From: Sambucus nigra | Lineage: Eukaryota; Streptophyta; Magnoliopsida; Dipsacales; Adoxaceae | Assembly (NCBI GenBank): GCA_949130495.1 | Contig: OX422222.1 | Span: forward strand, 274,960,109 to 275,024,108 | Direction: 5' to 3' | Length of the DNA stretch: 64,000 nucleotides | Shown here: positions 1 through 12,487 of the stretch, piece after piece | How positions within the stretch are numbered: position 1 is the stretch's first letter | Layout: every line of letters starts with the position of its first letter | Position numbers and translations under genes: made by a program | The notes under the pieces: model-generated | The model's input: the letters and a program-made list of their open reading frames with translations, nothing else | Databases searched by the model: none | Told to the model about the DNA's origin: nothing

Positions 1-1269
1 ACAAAAAAGATTATACCATTATTATTTCTCACAATAAATTATATTTATTAATCTCAAATAAGTGTTACTAATATTAGTTCATTATTTTAAAAGTAATTAT
101 TTTATTTTAAAAAAGAAGGTAAATTTTCTCCAAAACACCCCGACCATACCCACACTCTCTCCAAAGGGGTACCCAAACGAGACCCCCGCTACCTTCTTCT
201 CCAAATCACCTGTCAAAACCCCCATCTTCTTCTCCAAATCGACCTGCCAAAACCCCATCTTCTTCTCCCAATCACGATTTGGAAGTACCTAGGGTTTGTT
301 AGATTGGAAGAATTGTGATTTGGAAGATTTAGGGTTTGGTCGTTTGGAAGAATCACGGTCTCAAAATAATGATTGATTTAGATTCACAAACTTGTGTAAG
401 TTTTCTTTTAACTCTTCTTAATCTACACTCATATGTAGGAACTTCATTTTAGATTCATTCCGAAATTGTGTGTGTAGTTTTATGTTTATACATTTTCACA
501 AATTTACATCACGTTAAGCATGTGGTTATGATTGGGATTTGTTCAGTGATTGTGTACAAGTTTTTACAGAGCAATCAATTTAAAATATGGAGGGGTGTAG
601 TATGAGTGTGGTAGTTCAGGGAAGGAAGCTTGACTCTCGTAGAAGTTGTGTATCAAGGGTATGATGTGGACTACACTTCTTATGACTTTGTTACTTGTTC
701 AGCTTGTGAGATTTCCAGAAGGTGTTGCAGATCAATTTCTACTCTCCTATTTGTTTTCTCTTTCCCTCACAAACCTCGTCCTCATGTGTGTCACCCATTT
801 TAGCCTACATTACTCATCTTCTTCCTCTTCCCATGCATTAAATCATAGTTACCTTCATCAACTTAATGCAATTTCTTCGATAAAATAAACCCATGAACTA
901 AATGGTCAATGGAAATATAGAACGACACTCAAAGAGAGAAAGAGTTAACACTGGATTTTACGAAGCATAGAATTATTTACTATACTGGGATAAAAGGATA
1001 TTTATGGGGGAATGAGAAGGGTTTAAAAGGATGATATCAATGCCCTAAAAAGGAAAGTACATTTAGGCTCATGTGATTACACATGACCTAGTAGCAGCCC
1101 ATTTATATCATATTCCTATAATGCCCCATCTGCAAGGCTTCCCATTAGACCTATAATACAAGCAACAAAATGTGACAAAAATAAAAGAAACTAATATAAT
1201 AAAAGTACTAAAAATATTTAAATTATTAACGTATCCTCAAAGTTTCACAAATTTTCATCACTCTCTACT
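1..1269. other. Unassigned AT-rich flank with a short tandem duplication
   Basis: No open frame here resembles a known protein. Positions 208-240 and 241-273 are two near-identical 33-base units (core CCATCTTCTTCTCC), followed by repeats of a GATTTGGAAGA / AGGGTTTGG type, which looks like a plant 5' leader or promoter region. The rest is low-complexity AT-rich sequence. The minus-strand gag that ends near 1270 should continue into protease to the left of that point, but nothing like protease or reverse transcriptase is visible, so that element is truncated or its remainder has been replaced. Confidence 0.4.
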
Positions 1270-1789
1270 CTATGAAAAGAGTTCGAACTCAAAATCAAAG
1301 GGGAACACTATCAGAATCAGGCTCAAACGGAATGATTGTGACAATCAATGTCTGATGTTTGACCTCCTCCTTTATCTCCTCGTCTAGAGGCTTCGAATCA
1401 TCAGTCACAAGAAGGGTCCTCTTTCTTGCCTTGGGGCACTCAGCGGCTCGGTGGCCCACGACGCCATAATTAAAACACTTTATAGTAATAATTGGTGCAT
1501 CCGAGGCCCGAGGTGGGCCAATAGTCATAGAAAGGGTTGGGGAACTGGTGTGGTAGGAGTGTGGTGATATGCCTCGACCTTGGTCGCATTCTCAACCACC
1601 TTAATGAAGGATGATATCTCACGTAACCCAAGTCCTGCTGAATATATGGATGGAATCCGTGAATGTAGCTTCTTATCCGCTGAGTCTCGCTCTCACCTAG
1701 AAAAACTCGAGTGCAAAGAAACTGAAACTTCTCTGTGCAGGTGGGGATTGAGGAGGTTCCCGGTCTAAGGCCCTAGACCCGAGTGTAAA
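1270..1789 (-). pseudogene. Ty3/gypsy gag, C-terminal half (host element of the nested array)
   Basis: Read on the minus strand, this is the second half of a gypsy capsid/nucleocapsid protein. It has a stretch like the end of a retrotransposon gag domain (TEKFQFLCTRV, then GESETQRIRSYIHGF) followed by a CCHC zinc knuckle at about 1440-1480. The knuckle reads C-F-N-Y-G-V-V-G-H-R-A-A-E-C, so the second cysteine is Tyr and zinc binding would be impaired. There are several frame changes between the two motifs. The N-terminal half of the same gag lies on the far side of the inserted array (17981-18600). Nothing recognisable as protease follows at the left. I am confident it is gypsy gag; the lineage is not clear. 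Confidence 0.75.
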
Positions 1790-1794
1790 GGTCG
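1790..1794. repeat. Target-site duplication, left copy (GGTCG)
   Basis: GGTCG directly precedes the first LTR of the tandem gypsy array and matches GGTCA after the last LTR at four of five bases. On the minus strand these bases (GACC) are the codons at which the host gag is split. Confidence 0.7.
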
Positions 1795-4351
1795 TTTAAT
1801 ACCCCGCATTTTCATAATAAATTATTTTTAGTAATATTTAATTAAACAAAAATTTGTGAATAAATTGCTTGAGTGTGATGTGATTTTTATATGATTCATT
1901 TATGTATAATGTGTTCACTCATAGAAAAAAAGTTGTATGTTAATTAAACTATTATTATGTGGTGATTAAACATAATAAAAGTGTGTAACATGGATATATA
2001 TAGTTTTGGCACGTTTCAGGATGAATCGAGAACTCCTTTAGGTGGTTTAGACATCTAAGGTTGAGTTTGGGGCATAGGTATAACCTTAAGGGAATTATTG
2101 AGTCAATCCAGGTAGTGTTTCGGGCTTATTTGGGGGCCCAAAAGTGGGGATTTAAGTATAATACAGGATTAGATATCATAAGATGATAATTACCAAGATA
2201 ATAGTCTATTCTCATCCCAATGAAAACAACCTAGCAACCCACACCCCATTGGAGAAGTTACCAAGCCTAGAGAAGGGAGGAATAGCAAGGATCCAAGAGA
2301 GGAGACTCCAATCATTAGTTTAAGGAAATAATTATCTTCCTAAATCAATTACAATTAGTTTCTTAATTTATTTATACATTTTCTCATAACAATTACGGAT
2401 TTAATGTTCTAATTAATGACTTTGAACAATTGGAATGGACTCTATGATTTCTTAGAATAAATCTGGAAATCATGGTGTTTAAGGATTAAACATTTTGGTG
2501 ATAAATCTGGAATTGATGTCGTGTTATTGATGAAATTGATTATTAGAACTTATATGGTAGGATTACTACTTTAATGATGAAAATCAATGTGTTGATCCCT
2601 TTAAATTTGAGAATATTTAGATGTAAATTATGAATTAAAATTTGGTGAGATGAACTGTAGTGTTAAATTTAATTTCTGGGATCTTGGGGGCACGATCTTA
2701 TGTTAATTGGTTTGATGATCATATATAAAGCATTTCTAAATCATAAGGGATTTATAAAACTTGAAATTAAAAGGGTTGGGACCTTGGAAAATGTAAGAGT
2801 ATAGCAATATTTTAAAATGGTTTGGAAGTATGAAACTCATATAGACAAAAATGCAGCAGTTCTGGCTACTGCCAGAATTCGAATCGATTCGGCCTTCCAG
2901 GAAAATTGATTCAACTCTAGAGGCGAATCGATTCGACTCCTAAAGTTAGGTCAGGCTGTAACCGGAGAAACGTTCGGGTGATTTTTACGAACTTAAGCGA
3001 GTATGTGGGAGGCCATCCAAGTGAGTGAATAATTAATTAAAAATAATTATGTGTCACTATTTACTATTTGGAAAAATTGATGATTAACTATATGGTCAAT
3101 TCTAAAGTAAGGATATTATCTGAAGATTGTTGAGACTCATTGGGGGTAATTATAGGGACCATTACCTATACATATTATGTGTTAAAATATTTATTTATTA
3201 TTTGTGTGAACATACCCGTGTTAATGGATGGTCTATCATTTGGGATTGCGTACGTCTCAGGACCGTAGAACACGTCAGCACAGGTGGGATAGGCATTGTA
3301 TAAGTCCTTATATGAGGTCCTACATGGTAGCACCACTTACAAGGAGGTAGGTGAGATAGCTGGAATCCATTATCATCGTCGAAGGTATGGACCGTGCAAT
3401 GGTGTATTGCGTAGTGATCGCCCCGCATGTGTGTGTTTTGTGATGTCCGTTTGGATGAGGGACTCCTTCGAACTTACTGATAGAGCATGAACTGGACACT
3501 AAAGGTAGATGCATTCATGTGTCGTATATATGTAAGGACATATATAATTATATAAATTAATTGAGAAAAAATCCATGTGGTCTAATAATGTAGACAACTA
3601 TTAATTAACCCAATGCTACGTAAAAATCACACTGTGATGATATGTGATTTATTGTTGGAGTACTATAGGGGTTGCTCTTGGGACCAAAAGCATATGTTTG
3701 GATGGTTAGCTTCATTCTATGAATTGTGTAAGATGCCTTAAATAAAATCTTATTATTATAAATAATGGATTTCAAAATTGGGACTAAGGTTGATATGCGT
3801 ATAGTATTGTACTTAAATGATGGGTGAGATACTTATTGCATGCGAGTGATGATGGGTGGTGCATAATGTGAATTAACTTCATAATTTTATATTAATTTTG
3901 TAAGTTAATTATAGCAACTTTACAGCACTAACCCAAATTATAAAATATTTTCCCCCTTGTTTGGCCAGACAGTGACAACTGGGCTGACAGGAGATCAGAC
4001 TTGCGGTCATATTTGCTTGCCAGTTACTTTCATTCGATTTACTTTACCATAGTTTTTTATTACCATTTCAATCATTTTATTATTTCATAGACTTTATTGG
4101 CATAAGCCTGGGAATCTTTATTCAGTCATTTTATTTTCAGTGATGTAAGAGTTGAATATTTTATAACTTATGGTTGTCAAGATTTAATTAATGCCAGTTA
4201 TTATTTTGAATGATTTCATTATGCATGGTTGTTCTAAAATAAAATATCATATTATGGTTTGATGCTAAGAATGGTATAAATTATTAAACAAGCCCCGTCT
4301 TTGGCTAATTTTATCTGGACAACCTTGGTGTGGAAAATGGGGGTCGTTACA
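1795..4351 (+). repeat. LTR 1 of the tandem gypsy array
   Basis: It starts TTTAATACCCCGC (the expected TG has become TT) and ends GTTACA just before the primer site. It aligns along its length with LTR 2 and LTR 3 but keeps about 304 bases (roughly 3115-3418) missing from both others. A cluster of CGAATCGATTCG palindromes lies at about 2880-2935. Confidence 0.85.
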
Positions 4352-4353
4352 GG

Positions 4354-4365
4354 TAGTATCAGAAC
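4354..4365 (+). promoter_or_regulatory. Primer-binding site, copy 1 (initiator tRNA-Met type, decayed)
   Basis: TAGTATCAGAAC lies two bases after LTR 1 and differs at two positions from TGGTATCAGAGC, the usual complement of plant initiator tRNA-Met that primes minus-strand synthesis. Confidence 0.75.
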
Positions 4366-4529
4366 ATCCAGGTTTTAGTGTCCTTATGATCTGTGTTGCG
4401 TTCGTTACGTTCTGGGTCGAGTTCTTTGATATGTAGAGACTATGATTAGGAGTCATTGTACTCTTTACAATGTGTTACTAATATGAACCTTGTTTTCTTT
4501 CAGATGCAAAATAGTAGGTGCGATAGACC

Positions 4530-5560
4530 ATGACGTATTACACCGAGGGTGAAGTGGAGAGGGCTCAACAGGAGCCTCAGCCACACCCACAGCCACCACC
4601 ATCCCCACCCATGGTTAATCCTATTGATATTTCCATGATAGTGACACAATCAGTCTAGATGACGATATTCGCTATGCTACAGCACTTTTAGCCACAGCAG
4701 AGGTAGCAATCACCATCCACTCCCGCAGCAATAGCAATCACCGCCACTCCCGCAGCAGGTGGTGTAACCCGTTCAGGCACAAGGCTCGGTATAGGAGAGA
4801 GAGGGGGAGGCTTCACTAAATGTCAACCGCCAGAGTTTGCTGGGAGTTCATATATATTGGTGTCCAATCAGTGGAAGAAAGACATTCTGCAATAGTTGAG
4901 GATAGTGGAGTGCACACCAGTGCACAAACAGATGTTAGATTCATTTCGATCGGTTGGGCCAGCCTTATAGTGGTGGGAGTCTATCACCACACTGGATTAG
5001 CGGGACCAATTGACTATTGACGAGTTTTGGGTCAAGTTTTAGGGGAAATATTTCCCACCCGCCATGAAATCAGAGATGAGGAGGTAGTTCATGGACCTTA
5101 AAAATGAGGGTCGCACTGCAGCGGAACATGAGGAGGAGTTTACCGCATTGTCTTATTTTGTTGGAGATGAGGCAAACACTGAAGAAAAGAATATGGAGAA
5201 GTTTTTATCAAGGACAACTTGGCACATCAAGAAATCTTTGTTGAGGAATTTGAATTTTACCACCTACACTCATATGGTGAATGTTGATTTGCTACATTAT
5301 CAGGATCATATGTCATTTCAAAAAACTAAGAGGGAGAAGAGATCATGTTCAAAGACATCGAGCCAGCAAGGTAAGTATTACCAGGGGCAGTGTCATATTA
5401 GGAACAGTTGTCTACCCCACCAGGGATTATAGTGCCAGTATTACCAACTCCAAAAGCCCCACATCAGGGGAAGCCACCACAGTTACAGTATGGGCGAGTG
5501 TACCACGTTGCATCGAGAGAGGGACTAGTGCCAGTATAAGCAGTAGAGGGTATGTTCCCT
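4530..5560 (+). pseudogene. Gypsy gag, internal copy 1
   Basis: The frame opens at ATG 4530 with a Pro/Gln-rich leader (repeated PQPHPQPPP) and runs into TAG at 4656-4658. Capsid-like sequence follows: PPEFAGSS, then WWESI, then DEFWVKF, a TAG at 5040-5042, and GKYFPP. An open stretch at 5091-5432 continues with the EYE..F..LSYF type motif of gypsy gag. Copy 2 shows the same two TAG stops. Copy 1 also lacks about 285 bases near 5370 that copy 2 retains, removing most of the zinc-knuckle region. It would form the capsid shell if intact; it cannot do so now. Confidence 0.8.
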
Positions 5561-8500
5561 ATTTTAAAGCATGCAGGGTGTATGTTATTTGACACTTGTG
5601 CATTGTAATCATTTGTTAGTACTAGTTTTTCTCGTGAATCAAGGATGATAGATTTCTCATCTGACATTTATTCACCTGTGGCTATAGGGGAACCTATACG
5701 TTCAGTGTGTAGAGGTATAGGGATTGATATTGGACAACTTAAGTTTGTGGCAGACTTACTTGTGTTAGATATGTCTGAGTATGATGTTATCTTAGGGATG
5801 GATTGGTTAGCTACGTACAGATCTTGTGTTGATTCTTATGGTTGGTCCCTTATTTTCACCAATTCAAGACAAGAAATGTACCTAGTTGTAATGCCTCACC
5901 TGAGGGGAGGGTCGAGCACATATTTGTATTACATTGATGAGGAGATTTCTATGGAGGTCAGTGTTTTTATAGACTCCATCCTGATTGTTAGAGAGTTTTC
6001 AGATGTGTTTGGAGAGATTCTAGGGTTGCCGCCGAGTAAGGATATCGAGTTTGTGATTGACTTGTTTCTAGGGATAAGACTCATCGCACATGATCCATAT
6101 CGTATGGATCCTTTAGAGATGAGGGGGCTTAAAGATCAGATTCAGCAGTTCCTGGCTCAGGATTTATCTGAAGGAGTACTTCTCCTTGGGGTGTTTCCGT
6201 TCTATTCATTAAAAAGAAGGACGGATCATTGAGACTTTGCATTAATTACCAGGAGTTGAACAAGATCAAAGTACAAAACAAGTATCCATTTCCCCGTATT
6301 GATGATCTATTCGACCAGCTGAGGGGTGCATCATATTTTTCAAGAATTGATTTGAGGTTAGGGTACCATCAGCTGAGGGTTCAAGAGTAGGATATATTAA
6401 AGACAACATTCTTAATGAGATATAGATCATATGAGTTTTTAGCTATGCCTTTTGGCCCAACGAATGCCCCGACGGTGTTTATGGACCTGATAAATATGGT
6501 GTTCGGAGACTTTATAGATCAGTTTTTCATTATGTTTATAGATTACATATTGATTTATTCTCGGACTGCAGATGAGAATGCACAGCACTTACGAGTAGTC
6601 TTCATGACATTACAAGACCATTCGCTCTATGTTAAGTTTGAGAAATGTGGATTTTAGTTACGGGAGGTTAATTTCTTGGGCCTCATTGTGTCTGAGAGCA
6701 GGATATCGGTGGATCCAAAAAAGGTTTTAGTAGTGATGGAGTGGGGACAACCCACTACACCTATGGAGGTGTGTACCGTTGGTTCATTCAGGATTTCTCA
6801 AAGATAGTCGGACCTCTAATGAATTTGATGATGAAGGATGTACCATTTATTTGGGATGCTGAGTATCAACAGGCTTTTACGAGCTAAAGTTCAAGTTTGA
6901 CTTCAGCTCCGGTACTTGTTTTGCTTCGTGGAGGAATTAAATATAAGATCTTTATGGATGCGTCCTTGTGAAGGCTTGGAGAGATGTTGATGCAGGAGGA
7001 TAGTCTAATAGCTTATGCTTCCCCAAAGATTAATCCTTATGAAGAGAATTATCCCACCCATGATTTGAAGTTTTCAGTCATGGTGTTTGCCTTACATATT
7101 TTGAGGGATTATCTCTTGGGGAGAAGTTTTAGTTGTTCACAGATCATAAGACCTTATAGTACTTGTTTACCCAAAGAGAGTTGAACATAAGACATCATAG
7201 ATGGCTTGAGTTGTAAAAGAACACATGTTTGATATCCAATATCACCCGAGTAAGGCAAACGTAGCGTCAGATGCCTTGAGTCATTAGCTGACAATTGAGT
7301 TAGCGCCAGTGTGGAAGGTGAAGTGGAAATCACTACGTACTGATGATGAGATTCCACGTGATTTTATGGAAGTTCTTACCATCACACTCGAGATCATCAT
7401 TCTAGTAGTGAGGGCATAGCCATAAGACTATCTTTGCTAAGCATAGGTCAAGAAGTTTTTAGTAGAGGGGGCAGAGCACTATTCAATTTCTTCAGATGGC
7501 GGATTAAAATTTCAAGGCAGGTTGGTAGTCCCAGAGGATGAGGATTTGCAACGAGTAGTTATAAAGGTGGCACCTGGGTCACGCTTTATAGTACATCTCG
7601 GGGAGGTAAGATGTACCAGGACATGAGGCATCAGTATTGGTGGGCAAGCATGAAGAAAGACATAGCCATTTTTTTATCCAAATGTGCCACGTACCGGTTG
7701 GTGAAGGTGAACCACCAATGACTAGCAGGTGTTCTACAACCTCTCGAGATTTTGATGTGGAAATGGGAAAAAATTTCCATTAATTTTATCAAAGGGTTAC
7801 CTACGATACAGTGGGGACACGTTTCTATTTGGGTGATCATTGACCATTTGATAGTGGTTTCTCACTTTTTTCCAGTTCTAACAGAATATACTTCGGAGCA
7901 GTACGCCAATATTTTTCTTATAGAGAATGTGAAGTTACATTGTTTACCGCTTAATATTGTTACGAATAGGGACAAGACGTTTGTGTCCCACTTTGAGAGG
8001 ATTTTTCAGCATGCATTAGGGTAGAGTTGAGGTTTAGTATCTCGTATCAGCCACAGACCGATGGTCAAGTAGAGAGAGTAAATTTGATGTTGGAAGACAT
8101 GTTATGGATGTCCATAATGGACTTTAAAGGTAGTTGGGAGCAATTCTTACAATTTTTGGAGTTTTCTTATAACAACAGTTACTAATTTACTATTGAGATG
8201 GCACCTTGCGAGGCAATATATGGAAGGCTTTGTCATTCACCCTTGTGTTGGTTGGAAGTGGGTGAGAACAAACTTATTGAGCTAGAGTTCATTCAAGATA
8301 GAAGGTGGAGATGATTCGAGCTATGATTTAGTTTCCCAGGATAGACAAAAAAGTTATGATGATGCAGACAGGAGGCACTTGAACTTTGAGGTCGGTAATC
8401 AGGTGTTAATTAAGGTGTCTCCTATGAAGGAAGTAATGTGATTTGGGAGGAAAGGGAAGTTGGCTCCTTGGTATGTGGGACCGTTCCCTATTATTGAGAG

Positions 8501-8815
8501 GATTGGACCGATGGCGCATCAATTAGCATTACCGATCATTTACAGAGGATGCATGACGTTTTCCATATTTTGACATTATAAAGATTTCTTAGGGATGAGG
8601 TAGCTTACTAGCACAAAAATTTTAACGAGATAGAGTTTCAGCCTGACGCGACTTACGAGCAGAAATTTGTAGCTATTATGTATCGTAGGGAGCATAGACT
8701 TCGTTCCAAAGTTATTCCTTTAGTAGGCGTACAGTGGGGACACCATAATGAGTATGAGTCGACGTGGGATAGAGAGGACGACATACCCTATAAGTGTTAA
8801 AAACTCTTCTCGTCA
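5560..8815 (+). pseudogene. Gypsy pol, internal copy 1 (PR-RT-RNase H-IN-chromodomain-like)
   Basis: Protease starts near 5580 with L-F-D-T-C, keeping the catalytic Asp but with Gly replaced by Cys, followed by a stop. The long open stretch 5645-6232 carries YDVILGMDWL and the linker into RT. RT continues in pieces to about 6790: [32 protein letters not shown] and AMPFGPTNAP. The active-site box reads FIDYILIYS, where the second catalytic Asp (normally D-D) is Tyr at 6544-6546. RNase H (about 6945-7300) starts with FMDASL followed by TGA at 6969-6971 but otherwise keeps the YPTHDL segment. Integrase (about 7560-8330) has WVIIDHL, then TNRD where SDRD is usual (catalytic Asp lost), then PQTDGQVERV. 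A chromodomain-like tail lies at about 8640-8800. Confidence 0.85.
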
Positions 8816-8852
8816 GGTACGTCTTGAATTTCGAGGACAAAATTCCATTATT

Positions 8853-8864
8853 AGGAGGGAAGAA
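8853..8864 (+). promoter_or_regulatory. Polypurine tract, copy 1
   Basis: AGGAGGGAAGAA lies directly before the TG of LTR 2, the expected position for the plus-strand primer. The same tract precedes LTR 3. Confidence 0.75.
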
Positions 8865-11096
8865 TGTAAAATCATGTGTTTTCATAATAAAATATATTTG
8901 GTACAATTTAATTAAATAAAAATTTAGGAAAAAATTGCTTGATTGCTATGTCATGTTTACATGATTCATTTATGCATAATGTTTTCACTCATAGAAAAAT
9001 AAATTAAAAGTTAATTAAATGATTATCATGTGGTGATTAAACATAATAAAAGTATGTAACTTTGGTAGATATAGTTTGGGCGCATTCCAGGATGAATTGG
9101 GAACTCGTTTAGTTATTTTAGACATTGAAAGTTGGTTCCGCGGCATAGGTACACCTTTAGGGGAGTTGTTGGGTCAAACCGGATAGTGTTTCGAGCTTAT
9201 TTGGGGGCCCAAGAGTGGGGGTTTAAGTGTAATACAGTATTAGAGGTTATAAGATGATAATTACCAACCTAAGAGTCAAATCATATCCATAAGAAAACAA
9301 TCATTGCCACCCCACACCCCTTTGGAGAAGTTACCAAGGCTAGAGAAGGGTGGAATAGCAAGGATCCAGGAGAGGAGACTCCAATCTTCAGTTTAAGGCA
9401 AGAATTCTCTTTCTAAATCAATTACAATTTGTTTCTTAATTCATTTATACACTTTCTCATAGGAATTCTAGATTGAATGTTTTAAATGATGACTCTGAAC
9501 AATTGGAATGAACTCTAGATTTCTTATAATAAATCTGAAAATAGTGGTTTTTAAGGATTAAACATTTTGGTGATAAATCTGGAATTGATGTAGTTTATTA
9601 AGGAAATTGAATATTACAACTCATGTGGTAGGATTACTACTTTAATGATGAAAATTCATGTGTTGGTCCCTTTAAATCTGAGAATGTTTAGATGAAAATT
9701 ATAAATCAAAATTGGGTGAGTTGAACTCTAGTGTTATATTTAATTTCTACGATTTTGCGGGCACGATCTTATGTTAATTAGTTATATGATGATCTATAAA
9801 ACAATTCTAAATTGTGAGGGGTTTATAACTCTTGAAATTAAAGTGGTTAGGACCTTGGAAAGGAAATTGGCTTTGGAAGTATGAATCCCGTATAGAAAAA
9901 AATGTAGCAATGCTGGCTTCTACCAGAATTCGAATTGATTCAGCCTTCTAGGCGAATTGAGTCGGACCTAGAGGCGAATCAATTTGGTCTTGGGCTTAGG
10001 TCAATTTGGGACCAGATAAACGTTCGAGTGATTTTTACGAACTTAAGGGAGTATGTGGGAGGTCATCCAAGTGAGTCGATAATTAATTAAAAATAGTTTT
10101 GCGTCACTTTTACTATTTGGAGTAATTGATAATTAACTAGATGGTTATTTCATAAAGTAGGGATCTCCCTGCTTGTGTATGTTTTGTGATGTCCATTTGG
10201 ATGAGGGACTCCTCTGGCTTACTGATAGAGCACGAACTGGACACTAAAGGTAGATGCCTTCATGTGTTGTATATATTTAAGGACATATATGATTATATAA
10301 ATTAATTGAGAAAAAATCCATGTGGTTTAATAATGTAGACAACTATTAATGAACCCAATGCTACGTAAAAAGCAAAATGTGATGATAAGTGATTTCTTGT
10401 GGAAGTATTGTAGGGGGTGCTCTTGGGACCAAAAGAATATGAGTGGATGGTTATCTTCAATCTATGAATTGTGTAAGATGACCTAAATAAAATCTTATTA
10501 GTATAAAAATGGATTTCATAATTGGGACTTAGGTTGATATGCGCATAGTATTGTACTTAAATGATGGGTAAGATACTTATTGTATGCGAGTGCCGATGGG
10601 TGGTGTTTGATGTGAATTAACTGCATAATTCCATACTAATTTTGTAAGTTAATTCTTGCAACTTTAGGGAACTAAACCAAATTATAAAATATTTTTCCCC
10701 CAGGTTTGGCTAGACAGTGACAACAGGGCTGACAAAAGATCAGACTTGCGATCGTATTTGCTTACCAGTTACTACCGTTCGATTTACTTTAGCATAGGTT
10801 GTTATTACCATTTCAATCATTTTATTACTTCACAGACTTTATTAGAATAAGCCCAGGATTCTGTATTCAGTCATTGTATTTTTAGTGATGTAGGAGTTGG
10901 ATGTTTTATAACGTATCGGTATTGAGATTTATTTAATGCCAGTTATTATTTTGAATGATTTCATAGTGAATGGTTGTTCTAAAATAAAATGTCATATTAT
11001 GGTTTGATGCTGAGAATGGTATAAATTATTATTCAACCCCCATCTTCGGTTAATTGTGTCTGGCCAAACTTTACATGAAAAATGGGGGTCGTTACA
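8865..11096 (+). repeat. LTR 2 (middle LTR) of the tandem gypsy array
   Basis: It has canonical ends, TGTAAAATCATG at the start and GTTACA at the end. It serves as 3' LTR of copy 1 and 5' LTR of copy 2. It lacks the roughly 304-base block present in LTR 1. Its palindrome cluster (about 9930-9990) is strongly mutated, with GAATTGATTC-type variants. Confidence 0.9.
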
Positions 11097-11098
11097 GT

Positions 11099-11110
11099 TG
11101 GTATCAGAGC
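11099..11110 (+). promoter_or_regulatory. Primer-binding site, copy 2 (initiator tRNA-Met)
   Basis: A perfect TGGTATCAGAGC lies two bases after the CA end of LTR 2. It is complementary to the 3' end of initiator tRNA-Met, the usual primer of plant LTR elements. Confidence 0.85.
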
Positions 11111-11274
11111 ATCCAGGTTCTAGTATCCTTATGATCTGTGTTGCATTCGTTACGTTCTCTGTCGAGTTCTTTGATATGTAGAGACTATGATTAGGAGTCA
11201 TCGTACTCTTTACGATGTGTTAATAATATGAACCTTGTTTGCTTTCAGATGGAAAATAGTTAGTGCGATAGACC

Positions 11275-12390
11275 ATGACGTGTTACACCGAGAGTGCAGT
11301 GGAGAGGGCTCAAGAGGAGCCTCAGCCACACCCACAGCCACCACCAGCCCCACCCATGGTTAATCCTACTGATATTTCCATGATAGTGACACAATCAGTC
11401 TAGACAGTGATAGTCTCTATGCTACATCACTTTCAGCCACAATAGTAGCAACAACCAGCACAACTCCCACAGCAGGTGGTGCTACCCATCCAGGCATAGG
11501 GCTCAGTATGGGAGAGAGATGGGGATGCCTTCACTAAAGGTCAACCGCTAGAGTTTGTTAGGAGTTCAAATATATTGGTGTCCAGTCAGTGGAAGAAAGA
11601 CATTTTGCAACATTTGACGATGGTGGACCAGTGCATAAACAAATGTTAACTTCATTTCAACTAGTTGGGGCAACCTTATAGTGGTGGGAGTCTATCACCA
11701 CACTGGTGTAGCGGGACCGATTGACTATTGATGAGTTTTGGGTCAAGTTTTAGGGGAAATATTATCTACCCGCCATAAAATCATAGCTGAGGAAGAAGAT
11801 CATGAATGTTAAAAAGGAGGGTCTCGCTACAACAAAATATGAGGAGGGGTTTAACATATTATCTTATTTTGCTGGAGATGAGGTATACCCCAAAGAAAAG
11901 AAGATGGAAAAGTTTGTGTCAAGGACAACTTGGCACATTAGGAAATCTTTGTTAGGGAATTCAGATTTTACCACCTACACTTAGATGGTGAATGTCTCTT
12001 TGCTACATTGTCAGGATCACAGGTCATTTCAGAAACCTAAGGGGGAGAATAGATCCTATTCAGAGACATCGAGCCAGTAAGGTAAGACAAATGGCAACGA
12101 CAGTTTGGGGACTCAGCAGTTTAAGGGGCCACAAGCAGGTGATCAGTATAAGAGGAAAAGTGGTTCCGATGATTAGAACAAGAGAGGCTAGGGCCAGCCG
12201 TAGAAAGCCTATCAGGCCAGTGGAAGAAGGTTCGAGGTCAGCAGGACCAACAACTGGATAGATGTCAGTTTTCGAGGAATATCTATATTTTTGGATAGAA
12301 GGGTCATATAGTGAGGAATCTCCCTTAAGGTAATTGTAGAGCATAGGAACAGGAAGGATAGTGTGGGTATCAGGCACCCCAGGGGAAGCA
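11275..12390 (+). pseudogene. Gypsy gag, internal copy 2
   Basis: The ATG at 11275 and the Pro/Gln-rich leader match copy 1, as do the TAG stops at 11401-11403 and 11751-11753. This copy keeps the segment deleted in copy 1: basic sequence at about 12050-12250 and a decayed CCHC knuckle at about 12260-12330 (only the KGHIVRN part is recognisable). Short open frames at 11802-11984 and 11992-12261 are pieces of this gag in shifted frames. It is non-functional. Confidence 0.8.
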
Positions 12391-12487
12391 TCAATAGTTG
12401 CCAGCCCCACCAGGGATTGTTGTCCCAGTATTACCAACTCCATATGCCCCATCTCTGGGGCAACAACCATAGTTACAGTATGGGCGA

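Noticed and set aside
11099..11110. tRNA gene at the primer-binding sites
   Set aside because: Only the short complement of a tRNA 3' end is present; no cloverleaf can be drawn.
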